A DNA stretch of 64,000 bases from Hafnia paralvei ATCC 29927 (lineage in GTDB: Bacteria > Pseudomonadota > Gammaproteobacteria > Enterobacterales > Enterobacteriaceae), in contig NZ_LXET01000044.1 in assembly GCF_001655005.1 (NCBI RefSeq), positions 248,001 through 312,000 of the forward strand, written 5' to 3'. Numbering within the stretch: position 1 is the first letter of the stretch; each line of letters opens with the position of its first letter. The translations under genes and the position numbers were made by a program. The notes beneath the pieces are model-generated. The model had not been told where the DNA came from, ran no database searches, and saw only the letters and a list, made by a program, of their open reading frames with translations. Shown here in pieces: positions 17,528-26,610 of the stretch.

Positions 17528-18355
17528 TCAATTCCACGGCATCAGCGCGGGGTTAGAATACTGATATTCAAATCCCAGTTCTTTGCTGATTAACGAACCA
17601 TCGACCAACTTACCCTGCGATGGTTTTTCCTCAGGTGCAAACTGCGGCGGCTCCAAGCCTAAAGAACGCGCTAGCGGTGGGTAGAACTCCGCTTTAGTCG
17701 GATGTATCGGCGCGCACAGATTGTATACATGCCCACCCTGCGGCAATTTCAGCAGCATTTGAATCGCGGCGATAACATCATCCTGATGCACCAAATTCAC
17801 CCCACTGCTTGCCCCTATTACGCCGGTTTTCCCCGCCAGAAATCTTCCAGGATTGCGGCCCGCCCCCACTAATCCAGCCAAACGCAGGATGTCTACCGAG
17901 GTATTTGGCAGATCGTGCAGCCATGTTTCCAGCTCTGCTAACGTGCGGCCTGCACTGGTCGTCGGTTGCAGTTCGCTACGCTCGTTTACCGTACCCACGG
18001 CGTCACCATAAACCGACGTGGAGCTTAGGAAAATAATGCGCGGCACATTGTGTGCCAGCGCGCTATCCACCAGCAGTTGAACGGCATGAAGATAACGTTC
18101 GCCTTCTTCCGGTCTACGACTTGCGGGAAGCGTAATGACTAACGCGTCAGCATCCAGCAACTGTTCTAAATCGTCTTGCTCGCATTCAAGCTCAGGCGTC
18201 ATCACCAATGGATAACATTCAATTCCGCTCATGCGGGCCGCTTCAACGCCATCTGGAGTGGTTTTACTCCCCACCACTCGATAACCACGTCCCAAAAGTG
18301 ACAAAGCCAGTGGCATCCCCACCCAACCAAGGCCAACTATCGCTACTTTATTCAT
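17528..18355 (-). CDS. yeeZ: SDR-family NAD(P)-binding protein YeeZ
   Basis: A 275-residue Rossmann-fold protein of the extended/atypical SDR group. The N-terminus VAIVGLGWVGMPLALSLLGRG is a GxGxxG nucleotide-binding fold, and FLSSTSVYGD (about 117-126) is the SDR Ser/Tyr region. In K-12 yeeZ stands immediately upstream of the his operon on the opposite strand, exactly as here. No substrate is established. Confidence 0.85.
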   Translation of the reverse strand: MNKVAIVGLGWVGMPLALSLLGRGYRVVGSKTTPDGVEAARMSGIECYPLVMTPELECEQDDLEQLLDADALVITLPASRRPEEGERYLHAVQLLVDSALAHNVPRIIFLSSTSVYGDAVGTVNERSELQPTTSAGRTLAELETWLHDLPNTSVDILRLAGLVGAGRNPGRFLAGKTGVIGASSGVNLVHQDDVIAAIQMLLKLPQGGHVYNLCAPIHPTKAEFYPPLARSLGLEPPQFAPEEKPSQGKLVDGSLISKELGFEYQYSNPALMPWN

Positions 18356-18709
18356 TGCGGCACCCTCTCGACACCTATGACTTGCGATTCAATCGCAAAT
18401 AATTCAAGCACAAACTATAGCCCGACCATATAGCACAATTCATCCTCTATCCCCAAAATAATTGGCATTACATCAAGGCAGCAAATACTGGCTCTTAAGA
18501 GCGATTCCGTGAATAGGACACGCTCAGCACCGCCAGTAAGATGCAACTTCAAGTATGACGGCTATAAGCCACTTTCACGAGATATCGTGCAGTAAAGTAC
18601 TGTCAGTAATAATCAATCATGCTAGATAAATGAAACAAAAACGAAATATTAAACTTTTTACTGTCGAACTAAGCGGCTAATCAAACAAAAAATAACCATA
18701 AAAAAGGGG
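18356..18709. other. Intergenic region between yeeZ and the his promoter
   Basis: Holds the yeeZ promoter and a short palindrome-rich element near 18554-18602. I see no ORF with coding signs. Confidence 0.4.
18554..18602. repeat. Palindrome-rich element sharing a core with 45813-45933
   Basis: TATGAC, then AAGCCACTTT (18566-18575), then a hairpin CACGA-GATA-TCGTG (18576-18589), followed by AAAGT that can pair with the preceding ACTTT and by CAGT/ACTG. The order TATGAC, AAGCCACTTT, ACGA recurs at 45813-45843, which suggests a dispersed repeat family. Confidence 0.4.
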
Positions 18710-18739
18710 TTGCCATCCCCCTGTCATATGGTTTAGGTT
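18710..18739 (+). promoter_or_regulatory. Probable his operon promoter
   Basis: TTGCCA (18710-18715) and TAGGTT (18734-18739) are spaced by 18 bases and stand about 55 bases before the hisL start. The GGTTTAGGTTAA context around the -10 resembles the enterobacterial his promoter. Confidence 0.55.
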
Positions 18740-18792
18740 AATTTACAGTTAACGCAGACAATCGTGTCTGCCTGCTTATTGGATTACAAAAA

Positions 18793-18843
18793 ATGCTTAC
18801 TCGCGTTCAGTTCAGCCACCATCATCACCATCATCCTGACTAG
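18793..18843 (+). CDS. hisL: his operon leader peptide HisL
   Basis: A 16-residue peptide, MLTRVQFSHHHHHHPD, with six consecutive histidine codons (mixed CAC/CAT). Ribosome stalling on these codons when charged tRNA-His is scarce switches the downstream RNA to the antiterminated form. K-12 and Salmonella leaders have seven His, so this one is one shorter. It is followed after about 65 bases by the attenuator. Confidence 0.95.
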   Translation: MLTRVQFSHHHHHHPD

Positions 18844-18910
18844 TCTGACAGGCCGATGAGTGCTGGAAGACGGTTAACAATCTTCCAGTGGCGCAGAACG
18901 CAAAAAGAGA

Positions 18911-18944
18911 GCCCTCGGAAGATTATCTTCCGAGGGCTTTTTTG
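18911..18944 (+). terminator. his operon attenuator terminator
   Basis: Perfect 11-bp stem GCCCTCGGAAG (18911-18921) with CTTCCGAGGGC (18927-18937), 5-base loop, then seven T. It lies between hisL and hisG. CTTCCAG... sequence upstream (18860-18895) could form the competing stems. Confidence 0.95.
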
Positions 18945-19028
18945 TTATCTACGATTTAGCCAACAACTCAGCAAACAGCATTAACTGACATACAACATCA
19001 CAGAATTCAAAATATTAGGGGAAGTACC

Positions 19029-19928
19029 ATGTTAGACAAAACTCGCTTACGTATCGCCATGCAGAAATCCGGTCGCCTGAGTGAAGACTCGCAAGAACTG
19101 CTGGCTCGCTGCGGAATAAAAATCAACCTACAACAACAGCGCCTGATTGCGTTCGCGGAAAACATGCCTATCGATATCCTGCGCGTTCGCGATGACGATA
19201 TCCCCGGTCTGGTTATGGATGGCGTCGTTGACTTGGGCATTATCGGCGAAAACGTTTTGGAAGAAGAACTGTTAAGCCGTCGCGCTCAAGGGGAAGATCC
19301 TCGTTACTTTACCCTGCGTCGCTTAGATTTCGGCAGCTGTCGTCTCTCGCTGGCTATGCCGTTAGACGTTCCTTACGACGGCCCGCAGTGTTTGCAAGAC
19401 TCACGTATCGCCACCTCTTATCCACACCTGCTCAAGCAATATCTCGATAAACAAAATATCCGTTTCAAGTCCTGCCTGCTGAATGGCTCAGTGGAAGTCG
19501 CACCGCGTGCCGGTTTATCTGATGCCATTTGCGATCTGGTTTCCACCGGCGCAACGTTAGAAGCCAACGGGTTACGCGAAGTGGAAGTGATTTACCGCTC
19601 CAAAGCCTGCCTGATCCAGCGCGATGGCGAAATGCCAGCCGCTAAACAAGAACTCATCGATAAACTGATGACCCGTATTCAAGGCGTGATTCAGGCACGC
19701 GAATCCAAATACATCATGCTGCACGCGCCCAGCGACAAACTGGAGCAAATCATTCAGCTATTGCCTGGCGCTGAACGCCCAACCCTGCTGCCACTGGCAG
19801 GAGATCAAAACCGCGTAGCGATGCACATGGTGAGTAGCGAAACCCTGTTCTGGGAAACCATGGAAAAATTGAAGTCTCTGGGTGCGAGCTCGATTCTGGT
19901 TCTGCCAATTGAAAAAATGATGGAGTAA
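19029..19928 (+). CDS. hisG: ATP phosphoribosyltransferase HisG
   Basis: First step of histidine synthesis: ATP plus PRPP to phosphoribosyl-ATP, the point of feedback inhibition by histidine. The 299-residue protein is the long form with a C-terminal regulatory ACT-like domain and needs no HisZ. Support: N-terminal LRIAMQKSGRLSEDSQELL, the PRPP-binding loop AICDLVSTGATLEANGL (about 170-186), and full-length match to the enterobacterial form. Ribosome site GGGGAAGT. Confidence 0.97.
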   Translation: MLDKTRLRIAMQKSGRLSEDSQELLARCGIKINLQQQRLIAFAENMPIDILRVRDDDIPGLVMDGVVDLGIIGENVLEEELLSRRAQGEDPRYFTLRRLDFGSCRLSLAMPLDVPYDGPQCLQDSRIATSYPHLLKQYLDKQNIRFKSCLLNGSVEVAPRAGLSDAICDLVSTGATLEANGLREVEVIYRSKACLIQRDGEMPAAKQELIDKLMTRIQGVIQARESKYIMLHAPSDKLEQIIQLLPGAERPTLLPLAGDQNRVAMHMVSSETLFWETMEKLKSLGASSILVLPIEKMME

Positions 19929-19933
19929 CGGCC

Positions 19934-21286
19934 ATGACTGCTGCTGATAAGAATAATAATTTTAACAACATCACTTTCTGGAGCGAATGCGATGCGCAGC
20001 AGCAACAAGCGCTATTGCAACGTCCGGCAGTAACCGCTTCTGACCGCATTAGCACCAGCGTGGCGGAGATATTGCAACAGGTGAAATCTGGCGGTGATGC
20101 GGCCCTACGTGAGTTGAGCGCCAAATTCGATAAGGTCGAAACCAACGCGCTACGCATCAGCATCCGTGATATTGAACAGGCTGCGTCACGCTTAGGCGAT
20201 GAAATTAAAGATGCCATGCAGCAAGCGGCCAAGAATATTGAGAAATTCCACGTCGCACAAATCCTGCCAGCAGTAGACGTAGAAACGCAGCCGGGCGTTC
20301 GCTGCCAGCAAATCACTCGCCCACTGGCCTCGGTTGGACTGTATATACCGGGAGGAACAGCACCACTGCTTTCTACCGTGTTAATGCTCGGTATTCCCGC
20401 CCGTGTCGCAGGCTGTAAGCGTGTGGTTCTGTGTTCACCGCCGCCCATCGCCGATGAAATTCTGTTTGCCGCCTCCTTATGCGGAATTACAGAGGTGTTT
20501 CAGGTGGGGGGCGCACAGGCAATCGCCGCACTGGCTTTCGGTAGTGAATCTATTCCTAAGGTCGATAAAATCTTCGGCCCCGGAAATGCCTACGTAACCG
20601 AAGCCAAACGTCAGGTTAGCCAACGTATCGACGGTGCGGCTATTGATATGCCCGCGGGGCCTTCTGAAGTGTTGGTCATCGCCGATGAGAAAGCTACTCC
20701 CGCATTTATCGCGGCTGATTTACTATCGCAGGCTGAACACGGGCCAGACTCACAGGTTATTTTACTTACGCCTGATGCCGAGATTGCGAAACGTGTCGCC
20801 ATCGAAGTCGACAATCAGTTGGCAACCCTGTCACGCGCTGACATCGCCCGCCAAGCCTTGGATTCAAGCCGTTTGATTGTCACTTCCTCTCTCGAAGAGT
20901 GCGTTGAGATCAGTAATCGCTACGGCCCTGAACACCTGATTATCCAAACCCGAGAACCCCGTCAATGGGTGGATAAAATCTCGAGCGCCGGTTCGGTATT
21001 TTTAGGCGATTGGTCACCAGAATCTGCCGGTGACTATGCGTCGGGCACCAACCATGTACTGCCGACCTATGGCTACAGCGCCACCTATTCAAGCCTGGGC
21101 TTGGCTGATTTCCAAAAGCGCATGACCGTTCAACAAATTAGCGCTGAAGGCTTGCTCGGGTTAGCGCCGGTCATTGAAGCAATGGCCGCCGCCGAGCTGC
21201 TTACCGCCCACAAGAACGCCGTGACACTGCGCGTTGCCGCTCTGCGCGCAAAAGAGACGACAACCTCACCCAAGGAGAGCATCTGA
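19934..21286 (+). CDS. hisD: Histidinol dehydrogenase HisD
   Basis: Zinc- and NAD-dependent four-electron oxidation of L-histidinol to L-histidine, the last step. The 450-residue protein carries the family signature IDMPAGPSEVLVIAD and a Zn region in LLSQAEHGPDSQ (H near 278), with GYSATYSSLGLADF near the C-terminus. Starts 5 bases after hisG; its stop overlaps the hisC start by one base (TGATG). The N-terminal 15 residues are Asn-rich and longer than in K-12. Confidence 0.97.
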   Translation: MTAADKNNNFNNITFWSECDAQQQQALLQRPAVTASDRISTSVAEILQQVKSGGDAALRELSAKFDKVETNALRISIRDIEQAASRLGDEIKDAMQQAAKNIEKFHVAQILPAVDVETQPGVRCQQITRPLASVGLYIPGGTAPLLSTVLMLGIPARVAGCKRVVLCSPPPIADEILFAASLCGITEVFQVGGAQAIAALAFGSESIPKVDKIFGPGNAYVTEAKRQVSQRIDGAAIDMPAGPSEVLVIADEKATPAFIAADLLSQAEHGPDSQVILLTPDAEIAKRVAIEVDNQLATLSRADIARQALDSSRLIVTSSLEECVEISNRYGPEHLIIQTREPRQWVDKISSAGSVFLGDWSPESAGDYASGTNHVLPTYGYSATYSSLGLADFQKRMTVQQISAEGLLGLAPVIEAMAAAELLTAHKNAVTLRVAALRAKETTTSPKESI

Positions 21287-22389
21287 TGAGTTCAAGCATT
21301 GAAGAATTAGCCCGCGCCAACGTCCGTGAGTTAACGCCTTATCAGTCCGCTCGTCGTTTGGGGGGAAAAGGTGATGTATGGCTTAATGCCAACGAATATC
21401 CCATTGGGACGCCCTATCAGCTGAGTACCGAGACATTTAACCGTTATCCAGAGTGCCAGCCTAAAGCGGTTATTGAAAACTACGCCTCTTATGCCGGTGT
21501 GAATAGCGATCAGGTGTTGGTGAGCCGCGGTGCCGACGAAGGTATCGAATTGCTGATCCGCGCCTTCTGTGAGCCGGGGCAAGATGCGGTTCTATACTGC
21601 CCTCCGACGTACGGTATGTATGGCGTCAGCGCTGAAACGTTTGGCATTGAACGCCGCACTATCGCGCTACGTGAAGATTGGCAGCTAGATTTGCCCGCCA
21701 TCGAAGCAAACTTGGCAGGGGTAAAACTGATCTACGTTTGCAGCCCGAATAACCCCACGGGGAATTTACTCAGTCAAAGCGACCTGCGTCGGCTGTTGAC
21801 GCTCACCGCGGGCAAAGCCATCGTGGCCGTGGATGAAGCCTATATCGAATTCGCACCACACGCGACAACGGTGCCTTGGCTAGCCGAATTCCCCCATATG
21901 GTCGTTCTCCGCACGCTGTCTAAGGCCTTTGCGTTAGCGGGTCTACGCTGTGGATTTACTGTCGCTAGCCCAGAAATGATCACGTTATTACTGAAGGTCA
22001 TTGCCCCCTACCCGCTGTCTACGCCGGTCGCCGATATCGCCGCGCAGGCGCTTTCTCCCGAAGGCGTAGCCACGATGCGCCAGCGGGTACAAAGCGTGTT
22101 AGAAAACCGCGCCTTGTTGGTGAAAGAATTAACCGAATGCGACTGTGTTGAAGCCGTCTATCCTGGTGAGGGAAACTATTTAATTTTCCGCTGTTCAGCG
22201 GCGGCGGCAGTGTTTAAGTTATTGTGGGATCAGGGCATTATCTTGCGCGATCAAAGCAAACAGCCAAGCCTGTCAAACTGCCTGAGAATCACCATAGGCA
22301 CGCAGGAAGAAAACCGTAAAGTGATCGATGCCCTACGCGCATTCTCCGCTACCGTAGCGTCAAAACAACTCAGCCAGGAGGCGATGTGA
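21286..22389 (+). CDS. hisC: Histidinol-phosphate aminotransferase HisC
   Basis: PLP enzyme converting imidazole-acetol phosphate to histidinol phosphate. The 367-residue protein is a class II fold-type I aminotransferase with the substrate/PLP residues CSPNNPTGN (about 151-159), VDEAYIEF, and the PLP lysine in RTLSKAFALAGLRCG (about 208-222). The C-terminus overlaps the hisB start by 4 bases. Confidence 0.97.
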   Translation: MSSSIEELARANVRELTPYQSARRLGGKGDVWLNANEYPIGTPYQLSTETFNRYPECQPKAVIENYASYAGVNSDQVLVSRGADEGIELLIRAFCEPGQDAVLYCPPTYGMYGVSAETFGIERRTIALREDWQLDLPAIEANLAGVKLIYVCSPNNPTGNLLSQSDLRRLLTLTAGKAIVAVDEAYIEFAPHATTVPWLAEFPHMVVLRTLSKAFALAGLRCGFTVASPEMITLLLKVIAPYPLSTPVADIAAQALSPEGVATMRQRVQSVLENRALLVKELTECDCVEAVYPGEGNYLIFRCSAAAAVFKLLWDQGIILRDQSKQPSLSNCLRITIGTQEENRKVIDALRAFSATVASKQLSQEAM

Positions 22390-23453
22390 GCCAGAAGTTT
22401 CTTTTTATCGACCGTGACGGCACCTTGATTAGCGAACCGCCGGTCGATTTTCAGGTAGACCGCATGGACAAGCTGGCATTCGAGCCCGCCGTCATTCCAG
22501 CCTTGTTGAAGCTACAGCAGGCAGGCTACCGTTTGGTGATGATTACGAATCAGGATGGTCTAGGCACCGCCAGCTTCCCACAGGCTGATTTTGACGGCCC
22601 GCATAACCTGATGATGCAAATACTGACGTCACAGGGTGTGGTATTTGACGACGTATTGATTTGCCCACACCTGCCAGCGGATAACTGCACCTGCCGTAAG
22701 CCCAAAACCGAGCTAGTGCAATCCTATCTGAATGCCGACGTCATGGATTACGCGGCATCGCGCGTCATCGGCGACCGTGAAACTGATATTCAACTGGCTG
22801 AAAACATGGGGATCGCCGGTATTCGCTACAGCGCTGAAACCATGGGCTGGGAGAAAATCGCGGATGATTTGACCAAACGTGACCGCCACGCGCAGGTTAG
22901 CCGAGTAACACGAGAAACGGCGATAGATGTCAATGTCTGGCTCGATCGTGAAGGCGAAAGCCACATCCGTACCGGCGTCGGTTTCTTCGATCATATGCTG
23001 GATCAGATCGCGACTCACGGCGGCTTTCGCATGAATATTGACGTGAAAGGCGACCTGTATATCGACGATCACCACACCGTGGAAGACACTGCATTGGCAC
23101 TGGGCGAAGCGTTGAAAAAAGCGCTGGGTGATAAGCGGGGGATTTCGCGCTTCGGTTTTGTTCTGCCTATGGATGAATGTCTGGCACGCTGCGCATTGGA
23201 TATTTCAGGCCGCCCGTACTTGGTCTATAAAGCCGAGTTCACCCACCAGCGAGTGGGCGATTTGAGTACTGAAATGGTCGAGCACTTTTTCCAATCGCTG
23301 GCTTATGCCATGGGGATCACTCTGCATCTGAAAACCAAAGGCAAAAACGATCATCACCGCGTCGAAAGTCTCTTTAAAGTATTTGGCCGCACGCTTCGTC
23401 AGGCCATCCGCGTTGAGGGCGATACCCTTCCTAGCTCGAAAGGGGTTTTATGA
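22386..23453 (+). CDS. hisB: Bifunctional HisB (histidinol-phosphatase / IGP dehydratase)
   Basis: Fused protein of 355 residues. The N-terminal HAD phosphatase (1 to about 165) has FLFIDRDGT with nucleophile and acid aspartates and a zinc loop CPHLPADNCTCRKPK. The C-terminal imidazoleglycerol-phosphate dehydratase (about 170-355) has the Mn-binding histidines in GFFDHMLDQIATHGG, DDHHTVEDTA and KGKNDHHRVES. Start codon is GTG overlapping the hisC stop (GTGA). The fused form is typical of Enterobacterales. Confidence 0.97.
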   Translation: MSQKFLFIDRDGTLISEPPVDFQVDRMDKLAFEPAVIPALLKLQQAGYRLVMITNQDGLGTASFPQADFDGPHNLMMQILTSQGVVFDDVLICPHLPADNCTCRKPKTELVQSYLNADVMDYAASRVIGDRETDIQLAENMGIAGIRYSAETMGWEKIADDLTKRDRHAQVSRVTRETAIDVNVWLDREGESHIRTGVGFFDHMLDQIATHGGFRMNIDVKGDLYIDDHHTVEDTALALGEALKKALGDKRGISRFGFVLPMDECLARCALDISGRPYLVYKAEFTHQRVGDLSTEMVEHFFQSLAYAMGITLHLKTKGKNDHHRVESLFKVFGRTLRQAIRVEGDTLPSSKGVL

Positions 23454-24061
23454 TGAATGCCAAAGAGACCAACGTCGTTATTCTTGATACCGGCTGCGCT
23501 AATTTATCGTCGGTACAATACGCTATTCAGCGCCTTGGCTATGAGCCTAAAGTCAGCCGTGAGCCTGATGTGGTGCTCACCGCTGATAAGCTATTTCTTC
23601 CCGGCGTAGGAACGTCGCAGGCCGCCATGCAGCAGCTACGCGAGCGCAATCTTATTGAGCTCATCAAGGCGTGTACGCAGCCGGTACTCGGCATCTGTTT
23701 GGGCATGCAATTGCTCGCGAGCCGCAGCGATGAGGGGGATACCGAAACCCTCGGCATTATCGATACCCCCGTTGAAACCATGAAAGATTTCGGGCTGCCT
23801 TTACCGCACATGGGGTGGAATCAGGTTTCTGCGCTGGCGGGCCATCGCCTATTTAGTGGGCTAGAAGACGGTGCCTATTTTTACTTTGTGCATGGCTATG
23901 CTTATCCGGTATGTGCGAACACCATCGCGCAAACTCACTACGGCGCACCGTTTAGTGCCGCGGTACAAAAAGATAATTTCTTTGGCGTGCAATTCCACCC
24001 AGAACGCTCCGGCGCTGCCGGTGCCCAATTATTGAAAAACTTTTTGGAATTGACCCTTTAA
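23450..24061 (+). CDS. hisH: Imidazole glycerol phosphate synthase, glutaminase subunit HisH
   Basis: Class I glutamine amidotransferase that releases ammonia for HisF. The 203-residue protein has the nucleophile in LGICLGMQLL, the oxyanion-region PHMGWN and the catalytic His-Glu as VQFHPERSG near the C-terminus. The start overlaps the hisB stop (ATGA); a second ATG follows immediately at 23453 and could be used. Confidence 0.96.
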   Translation: MMNAKETNVVILDTGCANLSSVQYAIQRLGYEPKVSREPDVVLTADKLFLPGVGTSQAAMQQLRERNLIELIKACTQPVLGICLGMQLLASRSDEGDTETLGIIDTPVETMKDFGLPLPHMGWNQVSALAGHRLFSGLEDGAYFYFVHGYAYPVCANTIAQTHYGAPFSAAVQKDNFFGVQFHPERSGAAGAQLLKNFLELTL

Positions 24062-24075
24062 GGAGCGGCACGCTG

Positions 24076-24813
24076 ATGATCATTCCAGCATTAGATTTAA
24101 TCGACGGCAACGTTGTCCGTTTGCATCAGGGCGATTACGGGCAGCAACGCGACTACGGCAACGATCCATTACCGCGCTTGCAAGACTACCAACAGCAAGG
24201 TGGTCAGGTGCTGCATTTGGTCGATCTGACCGGTGCCAAAGATCCTGCAGCTCGACAGATACCGCTACTGCGTAAACTGTTAGCGGGCATCTCGGTTCCC
24301 GTACAGGTTGGCGGTGGAATTCGCAGTGCAGAAGACGTAGCGGCCTTAATTGAAGCCGGAGCTTCGCGCGTGGTCGTGGGCTCAACGGCGGTACGTCAGC
24401 CAGAAGAAGTGAAGCAGTGGTTTCAGCGTTTTGGGGCTGACGCGCTGGTTCTGGCGCTCGATGTCCGCATTGACGCTAATGGCAGCAAAAATATCGCCGT
24501 CAGTGGTTGGCAGGAAGACTCTGGCGTCACCCTAGAACACATCGTCGACGAATTCTTGCCCTATGGCCTGAAACACGTGCTGTGTACCGATATCTCACGC
24601 GATGGAACGCTGAGCGGTTCTAACGTCGCGCTCTATCAAGAGATCTGCGCGCGTTACCCACAGGTGGCATTCCAGTCTTCCGGCGGTATCGGTAGCTTAG
24701 AGGATATTGCTGCGCTACGCGGCAGCGGCGTCAAAGGGGTTATCGTAGGCCGCGCGTTATTAGAAGGGAAATTCACCGTGAAGGAGGCTATCGCATGCTG
24801 GCAAAACGCATAA
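24076..24813 (+). CDS. hisA: ProFAR isomerase HisA
   Basis: Amadori isomerase of ProFAR to PRFAR, a half-barrel-duplicated (beta-alpha)8 protein of 245 residues. It has the catalytic Asp in MIIPALDLIDG, phosphate site VQVGGGIRS, and the second catalytic Asp in CTDISRDGTL. The ribosome site AAGGAG is clear. The 3' end overlaps hisF by 19 bases. Confidence 0.97.
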   Translation: MIIPALDLIDGNVVRLHQGDYGQQRDYGNDPLPRLQDYQQQGGQVLHLVDLTGAKDPAARQIPLLRKLLAGISVPVQVGGGIRSAEDVAALIEAGASRVVVGSTAVRQPEEVKQWFQRFGADALVLALDVRIDANGSKNIAVSGWQEDSGVTLEHIVDEFLPYGLKHVLCTDISRDGTLSGSNVALYQEICARYPQVAFQSSGGIGSLEDIAALRGSGVKGVIVGRALLEGKFTVKEAIACWQNA

Positions 24814-25571
24814 TTCCTTGTCTGGACGTTCGCGACGGTCAAGTGGTCAAAGGCGTACAATTTCGTCATCACGAAATTATCGGTGACATCGTTCCACTTG
24901 CCCAACGCTATGCCCAAGAAGGGGCAGACGAATTGGTATTTTACGATATCACCGCCTCTTCTGATGGGCGCGTGGTCGACAAAAGTTGGGTGTCACGCGT
25001 AGCAGAGGTGATCGACATCCCATTCTGCGTAGCCGGCGGCATCAAAAGCGTCGAAGACGCTTCGCAAATTCTCACTTTTGGCGCCGATAAGATCTCGATT
25101 AACTCCCCCGCGCTCGCCGATCCTGACTTGATTTCACGCTTAGCCGATCGCTTTGGCGTACAGTGCATCGTGGTGGGCATCGATACTTGGTTTGATGCAG
25201 AAACCGACAGCTATCAGGTTTACCAATTTACCGGTGACGAAAAGCGCACTAAAGCCACCACGTGGCAAACCGTCGACTGGGTGCAAGAAGTACAAAAACG
25301 CGGCGCGGGCGAAATCGTGTTAAACATGATGAACCAAGACGGCGTGCGTAACGGCTACGATCTTCGCCAGCTCAAACTGATCCGTGAAGTCTGCCATGTA
25401 CCACTGATCGCCTCCGGCGGCGCAGGTACGCCTGAACACTTCCTTGCCGCATTCCGCGATGCCGACGTTGATGGCGCGCTAGCCGCCTCGGTGTTCCACA
25501 AACAAATTATCAATATTGGCGACTTAAAACGTTACCTATCACAACAAGGTGTGGAGATCCGCTTGTGCTAA
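24795..25571 (+). CDS. hisF: Imidazole glycerol phosphate synthase, cyclase subunit HisF
   Basis: Cyclase that uses HisH-derived ammonia to make imidazoleglycerol phosphate and AICAR. The 258-residue barrel has catalytic D11 (IIPCLDVRDG) and D130 (VVGIDTWFD), with phosphate sites in CVAGGIKS and ASGGAGT. Overlaps hisA by 19 bases and hisI by 7 bases. Confidence 0.97.
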   Translation: MLAKRIIPCLDVRDGQVVKGVQFRHHEIIGDIVPLAQRYAQEGADELVFYDITASSDGRVVDKSWVSRVAEVIDIPFCVAGGIKSVEDASQILTFGADKISINSPALADPDLISRLADRFGVQCIVVGIDTWFDAETDSYQVYQFTGDEKRTKATTWQTVDWVQEVQKRGAGEIVLNMMNQDGVRNGYDLRQLKLIREVCHVPLIASGGAGTPEHFLAAFRDADVDGALAASVFHKQIINIGDLKRYLSQQGVEIRLC

Positions 25572-26194
25572 AAGAATCGTTTTTATCAGAACAACAAAAA
25601 GAACAACTAGACTGGAACAAAGTCGATAATCTGATGCCAGCCATCGTGCAACATGCCGTATCTGGCGAAGTATTAATGCTCGGTTATATGACGCCAGAAG
25701 CGCTAGACGAAACCAATCGCAGCCGCCACGTCACCTTCTACTCTCGTACCAAGCAGCGTTTGTGGACGAAAGGAGAAAGCTCTGGACACTTTTTGAACGT
25801 GGTCAGCATCACGCCTGATTGTGACAGCGATACGCTGCTGGTGCTCGCAGAACCACAGGGACCGACCTGCCATAAAGGCACCCGTAGTTGCTTCTCACCA
25901 GCCACCCCCGATTGGGCATTTTTATTCCAGTTAGAGCAACTGCTGGGCGAGCGTAAAAATGCCGATCCTAAGAGCTCCTACACCGCCAGCCTTTACGCCA
26001 GCGGAACCAAGCGTATTGCTCAAAAAGTGGGAGAGGAAGGCGTGGAAACCGCCCTGGCGGCCACCGTGCATGACCGAGACGAGCTGGTGAACGAAGCCTC
26101 TGACCTGATGTACCACCTGATGGTTTTACTGCAAGATCAGGATCTGGATTTAAGCGCGGTCATTAATAATCTACGTAAACGTCACGAAAAATAA
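25565..26194 (+). CDS. hisI: Bifunctional HisI (PRA-CH / PRA-PH)
   Basis: Fused phosphoribosyl-AMP cyclohydrolase and phosphoribosyl-ATP pyrophosphatase, 209 residues. The N-terminal cyclohydrolase shows LMLGYM, the zinc-binding ISPDCD-type segment (ITPDCDSDTLL) and GPTCHKGTRSCF. The C-terminal pyrophosphatase shows SYTASLYASGTKRIAQKV and EEGVETALAA. The start is GTG within the hisF end. Last gene of the his operon. Confidence 0.96.
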   Translation: MLKESFLSEQQKEQLDWNKVDNLMPAIVQHAVSGEVLMLGYMTPEALDETNRSRHVTFYSRTKQRLWTKGESSGHFLNVVSITPDCDSDTLLVLAEPQGPTCHKGTRSCFSPATPDWAFLFQLEQLLGERKNADPKSSYTASLYASGTKRIAQKVGEEGVETALAATVHDRDELVNEASDLMYHLMVLLQDQDLDLSAVINNLRKRHEK

Positions 26195-26459
26195 TATTTA
26201 AACTTAATATCAATTCTCAACGTCATCCATTCCTCTTGGGTTGGCGTTGAGATAATACCCGCCCCTTCTCGAAAGCTCTTTTTGTAGATTGTTATCTATA
26301 TAGTAGAGTCCTTGTTATTAACGCCTCCTCAGAAAAAATTTACGTATTGATTTTTCTTTAATTATTTTATGAATAAAAAATATTGGCCGAAATAATTAAA
26401 TTAAACGATCGATAAATAAAAATGCCGCTTCATTTAAAAATGACGAGGTGAGAATCGTA
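26195..26459. other. Intergenic region after his operon
   Basis: Contains TCTCAACG (26215-26222) and CGTTGAGA (26245-26252) as an 8-bp inverted repeat with a long loop, perhaps the his operon terminator. The rest is very AT-rich (26300-26440) with no clear gene. Confidence 0.35.
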
Positions 26460-26583
26460 TGAAAGTAAAAGGATTGCGTTGGTGGATCATTGCCAGCAGT
26501 GCCTGGCGGTCTATTTCTCGGATACACCGCGTATATCCTCGTACACTTGATCCCCTCGCTCCCGTCCCCATCTATACTTAATG
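26460..26583 (+). pseudogene. Remnant of an ExuT-type MFS transporter gene
   Basis: A short ORF preceded by GAGGTGAGAATCGT begins MKVKGLRWWIIA, which is the characteristic N-terminus of hexuronate/sugar-acid MFS transporters (K-12 ExuT begins similarly). After about 12 residues the frame is lost: the +2 frame reads VPGGLFLGYTAYILV, which looks like a first membrane segment. The remainder of the gene is missing. I infer an N-terminal stub left after deletion; a short leader-like ORF is the alternative. Confidence 0.4.
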
Positions 26584-26610
26584 AGCCTAAAAAATAACCG
26601 GAGGTGAGAA

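Noticed and set aside
18816..18834. CAC/CAT run as a simple repeat
   Set aside because: It encodes the histidines of the HisL leader peptide, so it is a functional codon run.
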